Of a DNA stretch of 64,000 nt, positions 52,082-61,296 are shown piece by piece. Numbering within the stretch: position 1 is the stretch's first letter; each line of letters starts with the position of its first letter. Origin of the DNA: Pseudomonas sp. ACN8 (GTDB lineage: Bacteria > Pseudomonadota > Gammaproteobacteria > Pseudomonadales > Pseudomonadaceae). The position numbers and the translations under genes were made by a program. Below the pieces are notes generated by a model. It was not told the DNA's origin and ran no database searches. It worked only from the letters and a program-made list of their open reading frames with translations. Location: positions 86,606-150,605 of the forward strand of contig NZ_MRCS01000007.1 of the NCBI RefSeq assembly GCF_002303925.1, given 5' to 3'.

Positions 52082-55000
52082 TCAAGCGCTGCCAAAAAAG
52101 ATGTCGGTACTCTGTAGATCGACCCCGACCAAGGTGATGGTCGTTGTTTGTCCGCCCGTCTCGGCAACCGTCACGACGCTGTCCGCGCCGGTGTTGTTGA
52201 TCGATTGGACAACGGCGTTCGGGTCGCCGTTGAACACCAGCTTGTCTTGCACGCCAGGGCCCGTATCGAAGCCGGTGACCTGGTACAGGTTCTCATTGAC
52301 TGACAGATCGATGTTGAAGGCATCTCGCTCACCGATCGTGCCCGCCAACGTGAAGTCGAAGGCTGCGTTGGCCGGGTCGTTGGCGAACAGGTTGGCGTCA
52401 AAACTACTCGTCGCCGAGTCTCCGTCCTTGTCCGTCAGCGTCGCGCTGAACGCCAGCTGGACATCGCTGGCCAGGCTCTCGCTCTGTTGGATGAACTGGA
52501 TCACCGGGATCTTGACATCGCCCCGGCCCATCGTCAGCTGAACAGCGTCGATCAGTGACGCACCCGCCTTCTCGACGAGGAAGGACACCTGTCCGCCAGC
52601 CTCCGGCGTCAGGGTGTTCACCTCGGTGAGGCTGGAAAACGTCCCATCGGCGTAGTAGATCCTGTAGTACAGGTCCTCGGTCGCCGTGTTGTAACCCGCC
52701 ACGGAGTTGTCGATGAAGACCTTCATGCCCGTCAGCAGGGTCTCTGGATTGATGACGAAGCTTTCATCGGCGGCGCTGATGGCCGCCAGGTTATCCCCCT
52801 GGAACACGTTGTTGGCGACGCCGATGCCGGACGTGCTGACGTTCATGGCTGCCGGGTCGATGTACGACGGCAGGGGGTTGGTCTGTAGCGCGGCTTCGGT
52901 GGGGTCGGGTGCTCCGAGCCCGATGCCGCTCAGGATGTCCGCCGTCGACGCCAGTGCCTTCGCGGAAAAGAACACGATCTCCTCGGATGCCGAAGGAATA
53001 GTCAGGTCATTCGTCTGCGGAATCAACAGCGTGCGCACCGAATCCGGGCCGCCGGCAGCGAGCGATCCGTCGGCACTGCTGAGCACGATCATCGAACTGA
53101 AGCCTTGCACCAGATCCAGTGCATAACGGCCATCGGCAAAGGCGGTCAACGTGTAGTCGACGGTGGTGTTCGCCGTTGCGGCGTTGTTGTCGAAGTCACC
53201 GGTCAAGGTTCCTGCGAACTGGTACGCGCCATTGGCATCCGGTGATGGCGCCAGCTCGGTGAGCGTGCCGGTCCCGGTCGTGGTCGTGTTGTCGGGCCGG
53301 ACGAGGGTAAACTGGTTATTGACCAACGAGATGTCCAGACCGGCCGCACCCAGCCCGTCGGCTCCCGTCGCCATGTTCCAGAACCCGGATTGCGCCAGGA
53401 CGCTACCGGTCCCGATCAGGTTGCCGAAACTGAGTGCCGGCCCGTCGTCCTTGAACACCAGGTTCTGCCCGATGTTCAGGGTCGCCAAAGCGCTGTCGCC
53501 GTCCCCGTCGGTCTTGATCGCGGTCAGTGTCACCAGGTTGTCCGAGGTCAACGACTTCGAATCATCGGGATTGTTTGGGTCGGAATGCACCACGGCGCGG
53601 GCCTGGTCGAGCGTGACGCTGCCATTGGCGGCGACGCTGACGGTAAACACCAGCAAGTTGCCCGTGGCTGTGCGACCTTCCACTACGGTGCCATTGAGCG
53701 ACAGGTTCACCGCCTGGCCCGAGGCCGTATCGGTCAACCCGGAAGCTCCTGCCACCACGCCCAGCGCATAGCTCAGCGTGCCGGCCCCATCGGCACCAAA
53801 CGCCGAATTGAAGTTGGCGGCGAAGTTCTGGGTGGCGTTGGTCGCCAGTACCGTCTCGTCCACCGTCAGCGTCGGTTCCACGCCGGTGGTGCTGATGCTC
53901 GGTCCGTCGTCCTTGAACACCAGGTTCTGCCCGATGTTGAGGGTCGCCTGGGCGCTGTCGCCCTCCTTGTCGGTAATGGTTGCCGTCAGCGTCACCAGGT
54001 CGTCCGAGGTCAATGTCTTCGAATCATCGGGATTGGTGGCGTCGGGATGCACCACGGCGCGGATCTGGTCGAGCGTGACGCTGCCATCGACGGCCACGCT
54101 GACCGTGAACACCAGCAGGTTGCTGAGGGCCGTACGCCCTTCGACTACTGCACCATTGAGCGACAGGTTCACCGCCTGCCCCGAAGCCGTGTCCGTCAGC
54201 CCGGAAGCCCCGGCCACCACGCCCAGCGCATAGGTCAGCGTGCCGGCCCCATCGGCGCCAAACGCCGAGTTGAAGTTGGCGGCGAAACTCTGGGTGGCGT
54301 TGGTCGCCAGTACCGTTTCGTCCACCGTCAACGTCGGCTCCACGCCGGTGCTGGTGATGCTCGGTCCGTCGTCCTTGAACACCAGGTTCTGCCCGATGTT
54401 CAGCGTCGCCAGGGCGCTGTCGCCGTCCCCGTCGGTGATGGTCGCCGTCAGCGTCACCAGGTTGTCCGAGGTCAGGCTCGTCGAGTCATCGGGATTGGTG
54501 GCGTCGGGATGCACCACGGCGCGGATCTGGTCGAGCGTGACGCTGCCAGTGGCGGCGACGCTGACCGTGAACACCAGCAGGTTGCCCGTGGCCGTGCGGC
54601 CTTCAACCACTGTACCGTTGAGCGACAGGTTCACCGCCTCGCCCGAGGCCGTGTCGATCAGTCCGGAAGCTCCGGCCACCACGCCCAGCGCATAGGTCAG
54701 CGTGCCGGCCCCATCGGCGCCAAACGCCGAGTTGAAGTTGGCGGCAAAGCTCTGGGTGTCGTCGGTTGCCAACAGCGTTTCGTCCACCGTCAGCGTCGGT
54801 TCCACGCCGGTGCTGGTGATGCTCGGTCCGTCGTCCTTGAACACCAGGTTCTGCCCGATGTTCAGGGTCGCTAGGGCACTGTCGCCGTCCCCGTCGGTCT
54901 TGGTTGCGGTCAGTGTCACCAGGTTGTCCGAGGTCAGGCTCGTCGAATCATCCGGATTGGTGGCGTCGGGATGCACCACCGCCCGGCTTTGGTCGAGCGT

Positions 55001-58000
55001 GACGCTGCCATTGGCGTCGACGCTGACCGTGAACACCAGCAGGTTGCCTGTGGCCGTACGGCCTTCGACCACGGTGCCGTTGAGCGACAGATTCACCACC
55101 TCGCCCGAGGCCGTGTCGATCAGTCCGGAAGCTCCGGCCACCACGCCCAGCGCATAGGTCAGCGTGCCGGCCCCATCGGCGCCAAACGCCGAGTTGAAGT
55201 TGGCGGCAAAGCTCTGGGTATCGTCGGTTGCCAACAGCGTTTCGTCCACCGTCAGCGTCGGTTCCACGCCGGTGGTGCTGATGCTCGGCCCATCGTCCTT
55301 GAACACCAGGTTCTGCCCGATGTTCAGGGTCGCCAGGGCGCTGTCGCCGTCGCCGTCGGTCTTGGTCGCGATCAGCGTCACCAGGTTGTCCGAGGTCAAC
55401 GTCGTCGAATCATCGGGATTGTTTGCATCGGGATGCACCACCGCCCGGATCTGGTCGAGGGTGACGACACCATCGGCGGCCACACTGACCGTGAACACCA
55501 GCAGGTTGTCCGTGGCCGTACGCCCTTCCACCACCGTGCCATTGAGCGACAGGTTCACCACGTCGCCCGTGGCTGTGTCGGTCAACCCGGAGGCTCCGGC
55601 CACCACGCCCAGCGCATAGGTCAGCGTGCCAGCCCCATCGGCGCCAAACGCCGAGTTGAAGTTGGCGGCATAGCTCTGGCTGGCGTCGGCTTCCAGTACT
55701 GTCTCGTCCACCGTCAGCGTCGGCTCGACGCCAGTGGTGCTGATACTCGGCCCGTCGTCCTTGAACACCAGGTTCTGCCCGATGTTGAGGGTCGCTTGGG
55801 CACTGTCGCCGTCGCCGTCGGTCTTGGTCGCGATCAGCGTCACCAGGTTGTCCGAGGTCAGGCTCGTCGAATCATCGGGATTGGTTGTGTTGGTATGCAC
55901 CACGGCGCGGATCTGGTCGAGCGTGACGCTGCCAGTGGCGGCGACACTGACCGTGAACACCAGCAGGTCGCTCGTGGCTGTGCGGCCTTCGACCACAGTG
56001 CCGTTAAGTGACAGGTTCACCGCCTCGCCCGTGGCCGTGTCGATCAGCCCGGAGGCTCCCGCCACCACGCCCAGCGCATAGGTCAGCGTGCCGGCCCCAT
56101 CGGCGCCAAACGCCGAATTGAAGTTGGCGGCAAAGCTCTGGTTGGCGTCGGTGCCCAGTACTGTCTCGTCCACCGTCAGCGTCGGTTCCACGCCGGTGCT
56201 CGTGATGCTCGGCCCGTCGTCCTTGAACACCAGATTCTGCCCGATGTTCAGGGTCGCCAGGGCGCTGTCGCCGTCCCTGTCGGTCTTGGTCGCGATCAGC
56301 GTCACCAGGTTGTCCGAGGTCAGGCTCGTCGAGTCATCGGGATTGGTTGTGTTGGCATGCACCACGGCGCGGATCTGGTCGAGCGTGACGCTGCCAGTGG
56401 CGGCGACACTGACCGTGAACACCAGCTGGCTGGTAAGGGCCGTGCGGCCTTCGACCACGGTGCCGTTGAGCGACAGGTTCACCACCTCGCCCGTGGCCGT
56501 GTCGATCAGCCCGGAGGCCCCGGCCACCACGCCCAGCGCATAGGTCAGGGTGCCGGCCCCATCGGCGCCAAACGCCGAATTGAAGTTGGCGGCAAAGCTC
56601 TGGGTGGCATTGGTCGCCAGTACCGTCTCGTCCACCGTCAGTGTTGGTTCCGTGCCGGTGGTGGTGATGCTCGGTCCATCATCGTCGAAGATGATCCTGG
56701 AGCCGATTTCGGCTTTCGAAATAGAGGCCTGTACCAGCGTGAAAGCACCGATATCAAAATCGGCGTGCTCATTGCCCTTGGCATTGACGGCCGCCCCGTT
56801 CTCGACGAGCACACGGTTGTGGTCCGCCGCAGTGGTGTATTCAATCTGGTAACCGGCTTTGACGCCCGTGATGGTTGCAACCCCTGCTGCAAAGCTGATG
56901 GTGATGGCCGGATCATTCACCGAGCCGTTTGAATTCTCGATCACCTGCCCGATGCTGTTGAAGACACGAACATTGGTGATGGCCACCGGCGAATCATTCC
57001 CATACCCATTGATGAAATTCGTGCCAGGTTCAGCAGCGGTGCTGGATGCGCTGACTCTTACCACGGCACTCTTGCCGCTTTGCAACTGCACAACGTCGAA
57101 ACTGGCCGATTTCGCATTGAAGACACCGGTAAAGTCGACGTTGGATTCAACATCGGCTTCGTTCTGGTCCAGGTTGGGAATGGTCACACTCTGCCTGGCA
57201 CCCGTGACGAACGAAAAGCGGATGCCTTCTTGCTCCACAATCATCTGATTATTGGTGCCGAAGGTGGTAGGGCCACCCGCCTGGCTGGTATTGATCGTGT
57301 CTCCAGTCGTTATATTGGCGCCGCTTGACTGGTCTGCGGGGTCCTTGCCGGTGGCGATGATGGTGGGGTCCGTGATCCGCAACACACCACCGACATCGAC
57401 AACGTTCGGGTTCGCCTTCGTGAACATCAGGAACAGGTTCTGACCGGAGGGCGCATTGGCCAGGCTGAATTCCATGTCCTGGCTGGCGCCGATGAAAACC
57501 TTATCCAGCAGGTTGAGCGAATCATCGGCATTCGTCGTAACGGGGTGTTTAAGCGGTTGGTACTCCACGGTCCAGATTTTGCCGCCCGTGACCGGCGATC
57601 CGGTTTCTTCAATATAGGCCGCGAACACGATTGCGCCGGTTGCGCTCCCGGCTCGGCCCACGACGATGTTGTTGTTCGTATCGGTATAGAGAAGGATGCT
57701 GGTGCCATCAAGGGTATCCAGCCCGCTGTCCACGCCATTGAGCGGTGCGCCGGATATGCCGACGAAGCTGATATCGGTAATGCTTGCTCCGGGATCAGCG
57801 GTAATGGTGAATGCATTGCTGCCCGTGTCGCCCACGGCACCGGTATAGCCACTCAAGGCCGCGCCCGTGGCGGTACCTGCCCCCAGTGCGGCTAAACGGG
57901 TAGTGAAGGTCGAAGGCAGGGATGCCACCAGAATATCGTTGTCGTCAGCGTCCCCCGCAGGGGTTGGCGTGGCTGCGGCGTTCTGCAACCCGGCCGTTTC

Positions 58001-58519
58001 GTCCAGCGTGACGTCCTCGCCGGTCGCCACGACGCCCAAAACGCTGTCCGTAAAGGACGTTGTCGCCACGGCGTCGTCACCGGTGCCGACCACTCCATCG
58101 GCGCCCGCAGCGGTCGCGGTGAGCAGAAACGTCGCGCCTGCCGAGTCGTCGGGATTCACGTACCACGAAGTGGTGACGCTGCCGTTGACCTGGCCGTCGA
58201 GATCGCCAGCGCCGCCGTCGGTCACGGACCAGGGCTCATGCCCCGCGCCGGTGTTGGTGTCGAGCACATCGTCGGGCGTGCCCCACACACCATCCGCGCC
58301 AGCACCGATGGCGTGGTCCACTTCGAGCGTCACGGTGCTGCCGGCGGCGAAACCGCTGGCCGTAATGATGGCTGTGCTGCCGGGGGCGTAGTCTTCAAGG
58401 TTGGTGGTGACGGTCGGAATGTAGGTAAACGTCCAGTCGTGGTTGACGGGTGAAGGATGGTCACCGGTGTTATTGGTCAGGTCGTTCGTGGGCGATGAGG
58501 TTTTCTTGCGCATAGTCAT
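52082..58519 (-). CDS. Large tandem-repeat protein, probable type I secreted adhesin
   Basis: A 2145-residue acidic, Gly/Thr/Asp-rich, cysteine-poor protein. The first about 610 residues have no Sec signal and no LapA-type retention module; they contain Ca-binding-like acidic loops (GAGADGVWGTPDDVLDTN, ADDNDILVA). Seven near-identical 154-residue repeats follow (about 610-1690), each starting with DDGPSITTTG or similar and containing EPTLTVDETVL, FNSAFGADGAGTLTYALGVV and NLVFKDDGP, as in DUF5801/T1SS-143 repeats. A distinct C-terminal region ends in TITLVGVDLQSTDIFFGSA, resembling a type I secretion signal. ATG 58519 follows AGGAGAA. No secretion genes lie nearby. Confidence 0.88.
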   Translation of the reverse strand: MTMRKKTSSPTNDLTNNTGDHPSPVNHDWTFTYIPTVTTNLEDYAPGSTAIITASGFAAGSTVTLEVDHAIGAGADGVWGTPDDVLDTNTGAGHEPWSVTDGGAGDLDGQVNGSVTTSWYVNPDDSAGATFLLTATAAGADGVVGTGDDAVATTSFTDSVLGVVATGEDVTLDETAGLQNAAATPTPAGDADDNDILVASLPSTFTTRLAALGAGTATGAALSGYTGAVGDTGSNAFTITADPGASITDISFVGISGAPLNGVDSGLDTLDGTSILLYTDTNNNIVVGRAGSATGAIVFAAYIEETGSPVTGGKIWTVEYQPLKHPVTTNADDSLNLLDKVFIGASQDMEFSLANAPSGQNLFLMFTKANPNVVDVGGVLRITDPTIIATGKDPADQSSGANITTGDTINTSQAGGPTTFGTNNQMIVEQEGIRFSFVTGARQSVTIPNLDQNEADVESNVDFTGVFNAKSASFDVVQLQSGKSAVVRVSASSTAAEPGTNFINGYGNDSPVAITNVRVFNSIGQVIENSNGSVNDPAITISFAAGVATITGVKAGYQIEYTTAADHNRVLVENGAAVNAKGNEHADFDIGAFTLVQASISKAEIGSRIIFDDDGPSITTTGTEPTLTVDETVLATNATQSFAANFNSAFGADGAGTLTYALGVVAGASGLIDTATGEVVNLSLNGTVVEGRTALTSQLVFTVSVAATGSVTLDQIRAVVHANTTNPDDSTSLTSDNLVTLIATKTDRDGDSALATLNIGQNLVFKDDGPSITSTGVEPTLTVDETVLGTDANQSFAANFNSAFGADGAGTLTYALGVVAGASGLIDTATGEAVNLSLNGTVVEGRTATSDLLVFTVSVAATGSVTLDQIRAVVHTNTTNPDDSTSLTSDNLVTLIATKTDGDGDSAQATLNIGQNLVFKDDGPSISTTGVEPTLTVDETVLEADASQSYAANFNSAFGADGAGTLTYALGVVAGASGLTDTATGDVVNLSLNGTVVEGRTATDNLLVFTVSVAADGVVTLDQIRAVVHPDANNPDDSTTLTSDNLVTLIATKTDGDGDSALATLNIGQNLVFKDDGPSISTTGVEPTLTVDETLLATDDTQSFAANFNSAFGADGAGTLTYALGVVAGASGLIDTASGEVVNLSLNGTVVEGRTATGNLLVFTVSVDANGSVTLDQSRAVVHPDATNPDDSTSLTSDNLVTLTATKTDGDGDSALATLNIGQNLVFKDDGPSITSTGVEPTLTVDETLLATDDTQSFAANFNSAFGADGAGTLTYALGVVAGASGLIDTASGEAVNLSLNGTVVEGRTATGNLLVFTVSVAATGSVTLDQIRAVVHPDATNPDDSTSLTSDNLVTLTATITDGDGDSALATLNIGQNLVFKDDGPSITSTGVEPTLTVDETVLATNATQSFAANFNSAFGADGAGTLTYALGVVAGASGLTDTASGQAVNLSLNGAVVEGRTALSNLLVFTVSVAVDGSVTLDQIRAVVHPDATNPDDSKTLTSDDLVTLTATITDKEGDSAQATLNIGQNLVFKDDGPSISTTGVEPTLTVDETVLATNATQNFAANFNSAFGADGAGTLSYALGVVAGASGLTDTASGQAVNLSLNGTVVEGRTATGNLLVFTVSVAANGSVTLDQARAVVHSDPNNPDDSKSLTSDNLVTLTAIKTDGDGDSALATLNIGQNLVFKDDGPALSFGNLIGTGSVLAQSGFWNMATGADGLGAAGLDISLVNNQFTLVRPDNTTTTGTGTLTELAPSPDANGAYQFAGTLTGDFDNNAATANTTVDYTLTAFADGRYALDLVQGFSSMIVLSSADGSLAAGGPDSVRTLLIPQTNDLTIPSASEEIVFFSAKALASTADILSGIGLGAPDPTEAALQTNPLPSYIDPAAMNVSTSGIGVANNVFQGDNLAAISAADESFVINPETLLTGMKVFIDNSVAGYNTATEDLYYRIYYADGTFSSLTEVNTLTPEAGGQVSFLVEKAGASLIDAVQLTMGRGDVKIPVIQFIQQSESLASDVQLAFSATLTDKDGDSATSSFDANLFANDPANAAFDFTLAGTIGERDAFNIDLSVNENLYQVTGFDTGPGVQDKLVFNGDPNAVVQSINNTGADSVVTVAETGGQTTTITLVGVDLQSTDIFFGSA
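53446..56684 (-). repeat. Seven tandem 462-bp coding repeats in the adhesin gene
   Basis: Seven units with an exact 462-base (154-residue) period, visible from recurrence of the same sequence at 53778, 54240, 54702, 55164, 55626, 56088 and 56550. Units differ by scattered substitutions, mostly synonymous or in short variable spots such as the LATNATQ/LATDDTQ/EADASQ segment. The array should expand or contract by recombination. Confidence 0.92.
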
Positions 58520-58789
58520 GACTTTCTCCTGAGCGGGGTCCAGTCATCGGGGGTCGACCTTGGACCATTTTCTGATCTATTGGTCTCAACTATGAACAAG
58601 CACCGCAGGCGGCACATCGGCGGATACTCCCAGACGGGATGGGAGATTCAGACTACGGGGGGGAGGAGACGGAAAGTCGCGAAGGTAAAGTTGATGGCTT
58701 GGGATAAATCCCGAGCACCTGAATTTGCCGAACTTTATCTACGAGTCGTGAAAGGGAAGCGTTGAAACAGGCGGGGGAGCTGCAAAATA
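58520..58789. other. Promoter region of the adhesin gene and island border
   Basis: Sequence between the adhesin start and the tRNA remnant. It should contain the adhesin promoter reading left, but no sigma54 or sigma28 match is visible. A 61-codon plus-strand frame (58580-58765) is Lys/Arg-rich and unrecognised; I do not support it as a gene. Confidence 0.4.
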
Positions 58790-58835
58790 TGGTGTCCCAG
58801 GGCAGGTTCGAACTGCCAACCTTCCCCTTAGGAGG
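58790..58835 (-). other. 3' half of tRNA-Arg(CCU): island attachment site
   Basis: Read on the minus strand this is CCTCCTAAGGGGAAGGTTGG, then a T-arm GGCAGTTCGAACCTGCC and an acceptor end CTGGGACACCA, the 3' half of a tRNA-Arg with anticodon CCU including the encoded CCA. Upstream (58836 onward) the sequence no longer fits a tRNA 5' half. The break lies at the anticodon loop, a usual crossover point for tyrosine integrases, and an integrase gene begins 122 bases away. The intact tRNA should lie at the other end of the island, beyond the window. Confidence 0.75.
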
Positions 58836-58956
58836 GCCATACACACCCCAGCAGCACCAGGTTATCCCCAGCAATTACTGGGTCTGCGTGTCTCATTGAG
58901 TCCCGCAACGCGCAACGGTATAGTCCTTTATGCTGGTACGCTGCTGGTACGGAAAG

Positions 58957-60168
58957 ATGAAGACCAAGATCACACAGAAGCTGCTGAACAGCCTCGCCCC
59001 CGAGGACAAACCCTATCGCATCCACGATACGGAGCAGCCCGGCCTGTTCCTGCGTGTCCAGCCGACCGGGCATGCGTCCTATATGGTCACCTGGGGCCGC
59101 AACCGCGAGAAGTCCCTCGGCCGCGTTGGCACTCTGACACTAGCACAGGCCCGCATCAAGGCCGCCCGCTACTTGGCCGACGCCTACGAACACGGCGAGC
59201 CCCTAGCCGTCGCCCAGGGCCGCACCGCAGCCACCTCCCCTACCCTTCGCGACTTCATCGACGACACCTATCTACCGTGGTTCAAGGCCCACCACCGTGG
59301 CCACGACAAGACCGCGCACACCTTGGCGACCAGCTTCAACCCGATCATGGCGATGCGCCTGGTGGAGGTCGCCGGCCGCGACCTGGAGCAGATCCGCACC
59401 GGCTGGCTGAAGGCCAGCAATAAACCAGCCACAGCCAACCGCAAGATGGGCACCATCAGCGGAGTCTTCAGTCGGGCCGTGGACTGGAACTATCTGGAGG
59501 CCTCACCGCTGGACAAGGTGAAGGCGCTGAAGGTCGACGCCAAGGGTCGCATCCGCTACCTGTCGAAGGATGAAGCCAAGGCCCTCCGGGAGGCCCTGGA
59601 CGCGCGTGAGGAGCGCATGCGGGTGGAACGTGACAGCGCCAACCAATGGCGCGCCGAACGCAGGCGGGAGCCCATGGCGGACCTGCGCGCGCTCGCGTTC
59701 TCCGATCACCTGAAGCCCATGGTCGTCCTCTCGCTAAACACCGGGCTACGCCGCGGCGAGCTGTTCAACCTGCGCTGGCCACACGTGAACCTGCAGGCGA
59801 AGACCCTTACCGTCGCCGGCGAGGGCGCCAAGACCACCGAGACCCGGCATATCCCATTGAACGCCGAGGCGCTGGCGACTCTGCAGGTATGGAAGAAACA
59901 GGGCGACACTGGCGGCTATGTCTTTCCCGGCCAGGACGGCGAACGCATGACGGACGTGAAAACGGCCTGGCTGGAGTTGCTGAAAAATGCCGGGATCGAA
60001 GACTTCCGCTGGCACGATATGCGTCACGACTTCGCGTCACGCTTGGTGATGGCTGGTGTCCCGCTAAACACCGTTCGCGATCTGCTGGGGCACAGCGACA
60101 TCAAGATGACGCTCCGCTATGCCCACCTGGCGCCAGATAGCAAAGCTGCGGCGGTGGAGTTGATCTAG
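58957..60168 (+). CDS. int: Tyrosine recombinase (island integrase)
   Basis: A 403-residue site-specific recombinase of the phage/island integrase type. The start ATG at 58957 gives MKTKITQKLLNSLAPEDKPY. The N-terminal arm-binding domain (about 1-85, PGLFLRVQPTGHASYMVTWGR), the core-binding SAM-like domain (about 95-190) and the catalytic domain are present. The catalytic residues are Arg in NTGLRRGELFNL, His and Arg in HDMRHDFASRL, His in LLGHSDIKMT and the Tyr nucleophile in LRYAHLAPD. All are intact, so the enzyme should be active. It probably acted at the adjacent tRNA-Arg site. Confidence 0.95.
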   Translation: MKTKITQKLLNSLAPEDKPYRIHDTEQPGLFLRVQPTGHASYMVTWGRNREKSLGRVGTLTLAQARIKAARYLADAYEHGEPLAVAQGRTAATSPTLRDFIDDTYLPWFKAHHRGHDKTAHTLATSFNPIMAMRLVEVAGRDLEQIRTGWLKASNKPATANRKMGTISGVFSRAVDWNYLEASPLDKVKALKVDAKGRIRYLSKDEAKALREALDAREERMRVERDSANQWRAERRREPMADLRALAFSDHLKPMVVLSLNTGLRRGELFNLRWPHVNLQAKTLTVAGEGAKTTETRHIPLNAEALATLQVWKKQGDTGGYVFPGQDGERMTDVKTAWLELLKNAGIEDFRWHDMRHDFASRLVMAGVPLNTVRDLLGHSDIKMTLRYAHLAPDSKAAAVELI

Positions 60169-60179
60169 CTAGCAAAAGA

Positions 60180-60869
60180 TCAATCTTGATCCGACTCTTC
60201 TTGCCTGACCCGCTGTTCTATTGCCACATGCAGCTTGGACTTGAAGCTTTCCAAGTCTTGCTTAGGCACCTTGATTGGCTCACGCGAATCGTCCCCCTCA
60301 CTAAGAGCCTCACCGATCGCTTCTTCCACGGCCCGCCACATCCGCTCAGTCAGCCCTCGATCACGGAGATGGGGGATGTCAGCATTGGTGAGCACCACTA
60401 CATCCTTGCGGCTTTCGACGATTTCGATGATGGTCGGCCAGCTATCTGCGATTACGCTGAGCTTCGCGTTTTCCCATGGCGAGCAATCCTCAGCAGAGCG
60501 AGGCAACCGGTGCCAAAAGGGCGGCGACAGCTTAATCGTCTCCCATATGCGGGTTTCCTCATATGAGAGCAGTTGCGGATAACGGGAAGCCAAGAGCACC
60601 AACCGCACTCCTTCGTTACTAGACCACAAGCGGTCGTCGAGACTAGATGCCAAGTCAGTGGGCGCATCTGGATCTTCGTGTTCAGCGAATACCGACCTTG
60701 GAAGCGACACGTCCGCCAAGGCTTGCTCGACAGCCCATTCAACTACGCCGGTAACAGTTCGCTTCTGAATGCGCGCAGCGAGGTCAATCCCGTATTTGAT
60801 TCGGGGATCGATTCGCAGCGAAACGCTTACGGTCGTTGACTGGTCAGCTGACTTTTTTGGGCGTGCCAT
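60180..60869 (-). CDS. Ribbon-helix-helix-domain protein of unknown function
   Basis: A 229-residue protein. After MARPKKSADQS, residues about 12-50 (TVSVSLRIDPRIKYGIDLAARIQKRTVTGVVEWAVEQAL) look like a ribbon-helix-helix DNA-binding unit: a beta strand followed by two helices. The remaining about 175 residues are acidic and Trp-rich with no family I recognise. It is convergent with the integrase, 11 bases from its stop, and divergent from the AlpA-like gene, so it may regulate excision. A start upstream (60914) would place a poor leader before the RHH motif. Confidence 0.72.
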   Translation of the reverse strand: MARPKKSADQSTTVSVSLRIDPRIKYGIDLAARIQKRTVTGVVEWAVEQALADVSLPRSVFAEHEDPDAPTDLASSLDDRLWSSNEGVRLVLLASRYPQLLSYEETRIWETIKLSPPFWHRLPRSAEDCSPWENAKLSVIADSWPTIIEIVESRKDVVVLTNADIPHLRDRGLTERMWRAVEEAIGEALSEGDDSREPIKVPKQDLESFKSKLHVAIEQRVRQEESDQD

Positions 60870-60964
60870 AGATGTCCATCTTCTTTTGAACGCAAAGTCT
60901 GCTAGCAAACGCAACTGCTGTCAATTTTGCAATTCCGTTCAGATTCGTCCAGTTGTTTTGTACA

Positions 60965-60991
60965 GCATTTGCTTGCACAAAACGCAAATGC
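60965..60991. repeat. Inverted repeat in the divergent regulator region
   Basis: GCATTTGC (60965-60972) and GCAAATGC (60984-60991) are perfect inverted repeats with an 11-base spacer. The heptamer AACGCAA also recurs directly at 60889, 60908 and 60981. Together they look like operator sites for the ribbon-helix-helix or AlpA-like protein encoded on either side. Confidence 0.45.
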
Positions 60992-61045
60992 ATCCTAGCA
61001 TCCTCCTCCCGGTAAACCCTCAACCCGACCAGTAAGAGAATCGAC

Positions 61046-61246
61046 ATGACCCGAGCAGCCCCGATCATTCCGCTTGCAATTGGCCCTGAAGAAGCTGGCC
61101 GCATGAGCGGCCACACCCGTTCCGCGATCTATGATGCGATCGCCAAAGGCGACCTGGAGTCCTTCAAATCCGGCAAGCGCCGCCTGATTCTGGTTAAGCA
61201 GTTGGAAGCCTGGCTTAACCGCATCGCAAAGAAGAACGCCCGATAG
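61046..61246 (+). CDS. AlpA/excisionase-like DNA-binding protein
   Basis: A 66-residue protein with a MerR-type winged-helix pattern: IGPEEAGRMSGHTRSAIYDAIAKGDLESFKSGKRRLILVKQLEAWLNRI. This is the helix_turn_helix_17/AlpA layout common in excisionases and island regulators. It probably activates integrase expression or assists excision. The ATG at 61046 is close to a GAATCGAC upstream; the ribosome-binding site is weak. Confidence 0.82.
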   Translation: MTRAAPIIPLAIGPEEAGRMSGHTRSAIYDAIAKGDLESFKSGKRRLILVKQLEAWLNRIAKKNAR

Positions 61247-61296
61247 CTACCACTAGCATTACTGCGCCCTTAAGCCGCACAGCCTGAGATAGCCTC

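Noticed and set aside
53446..56684. CRISPR-like periodic repeats
   Set aside because: The unit is 462 bases of coding sequence in frame, not short repeats with unique spacers.
53778..56852. Series of about 151-codon plus-strand frames repeated every 462 bases inside the adhesin gene
   Set aside because: They are mirror frames of the tandem repeats on the minus strand; their regular size follows from the repeat period and no ribosome-binding sites are present.
58580..58765. Basic 61-codon frame between the adhesin and the tRNA remnant
   Set aside because: No family, no ribosome-binding site, and it lies in a promoter and island-border region.
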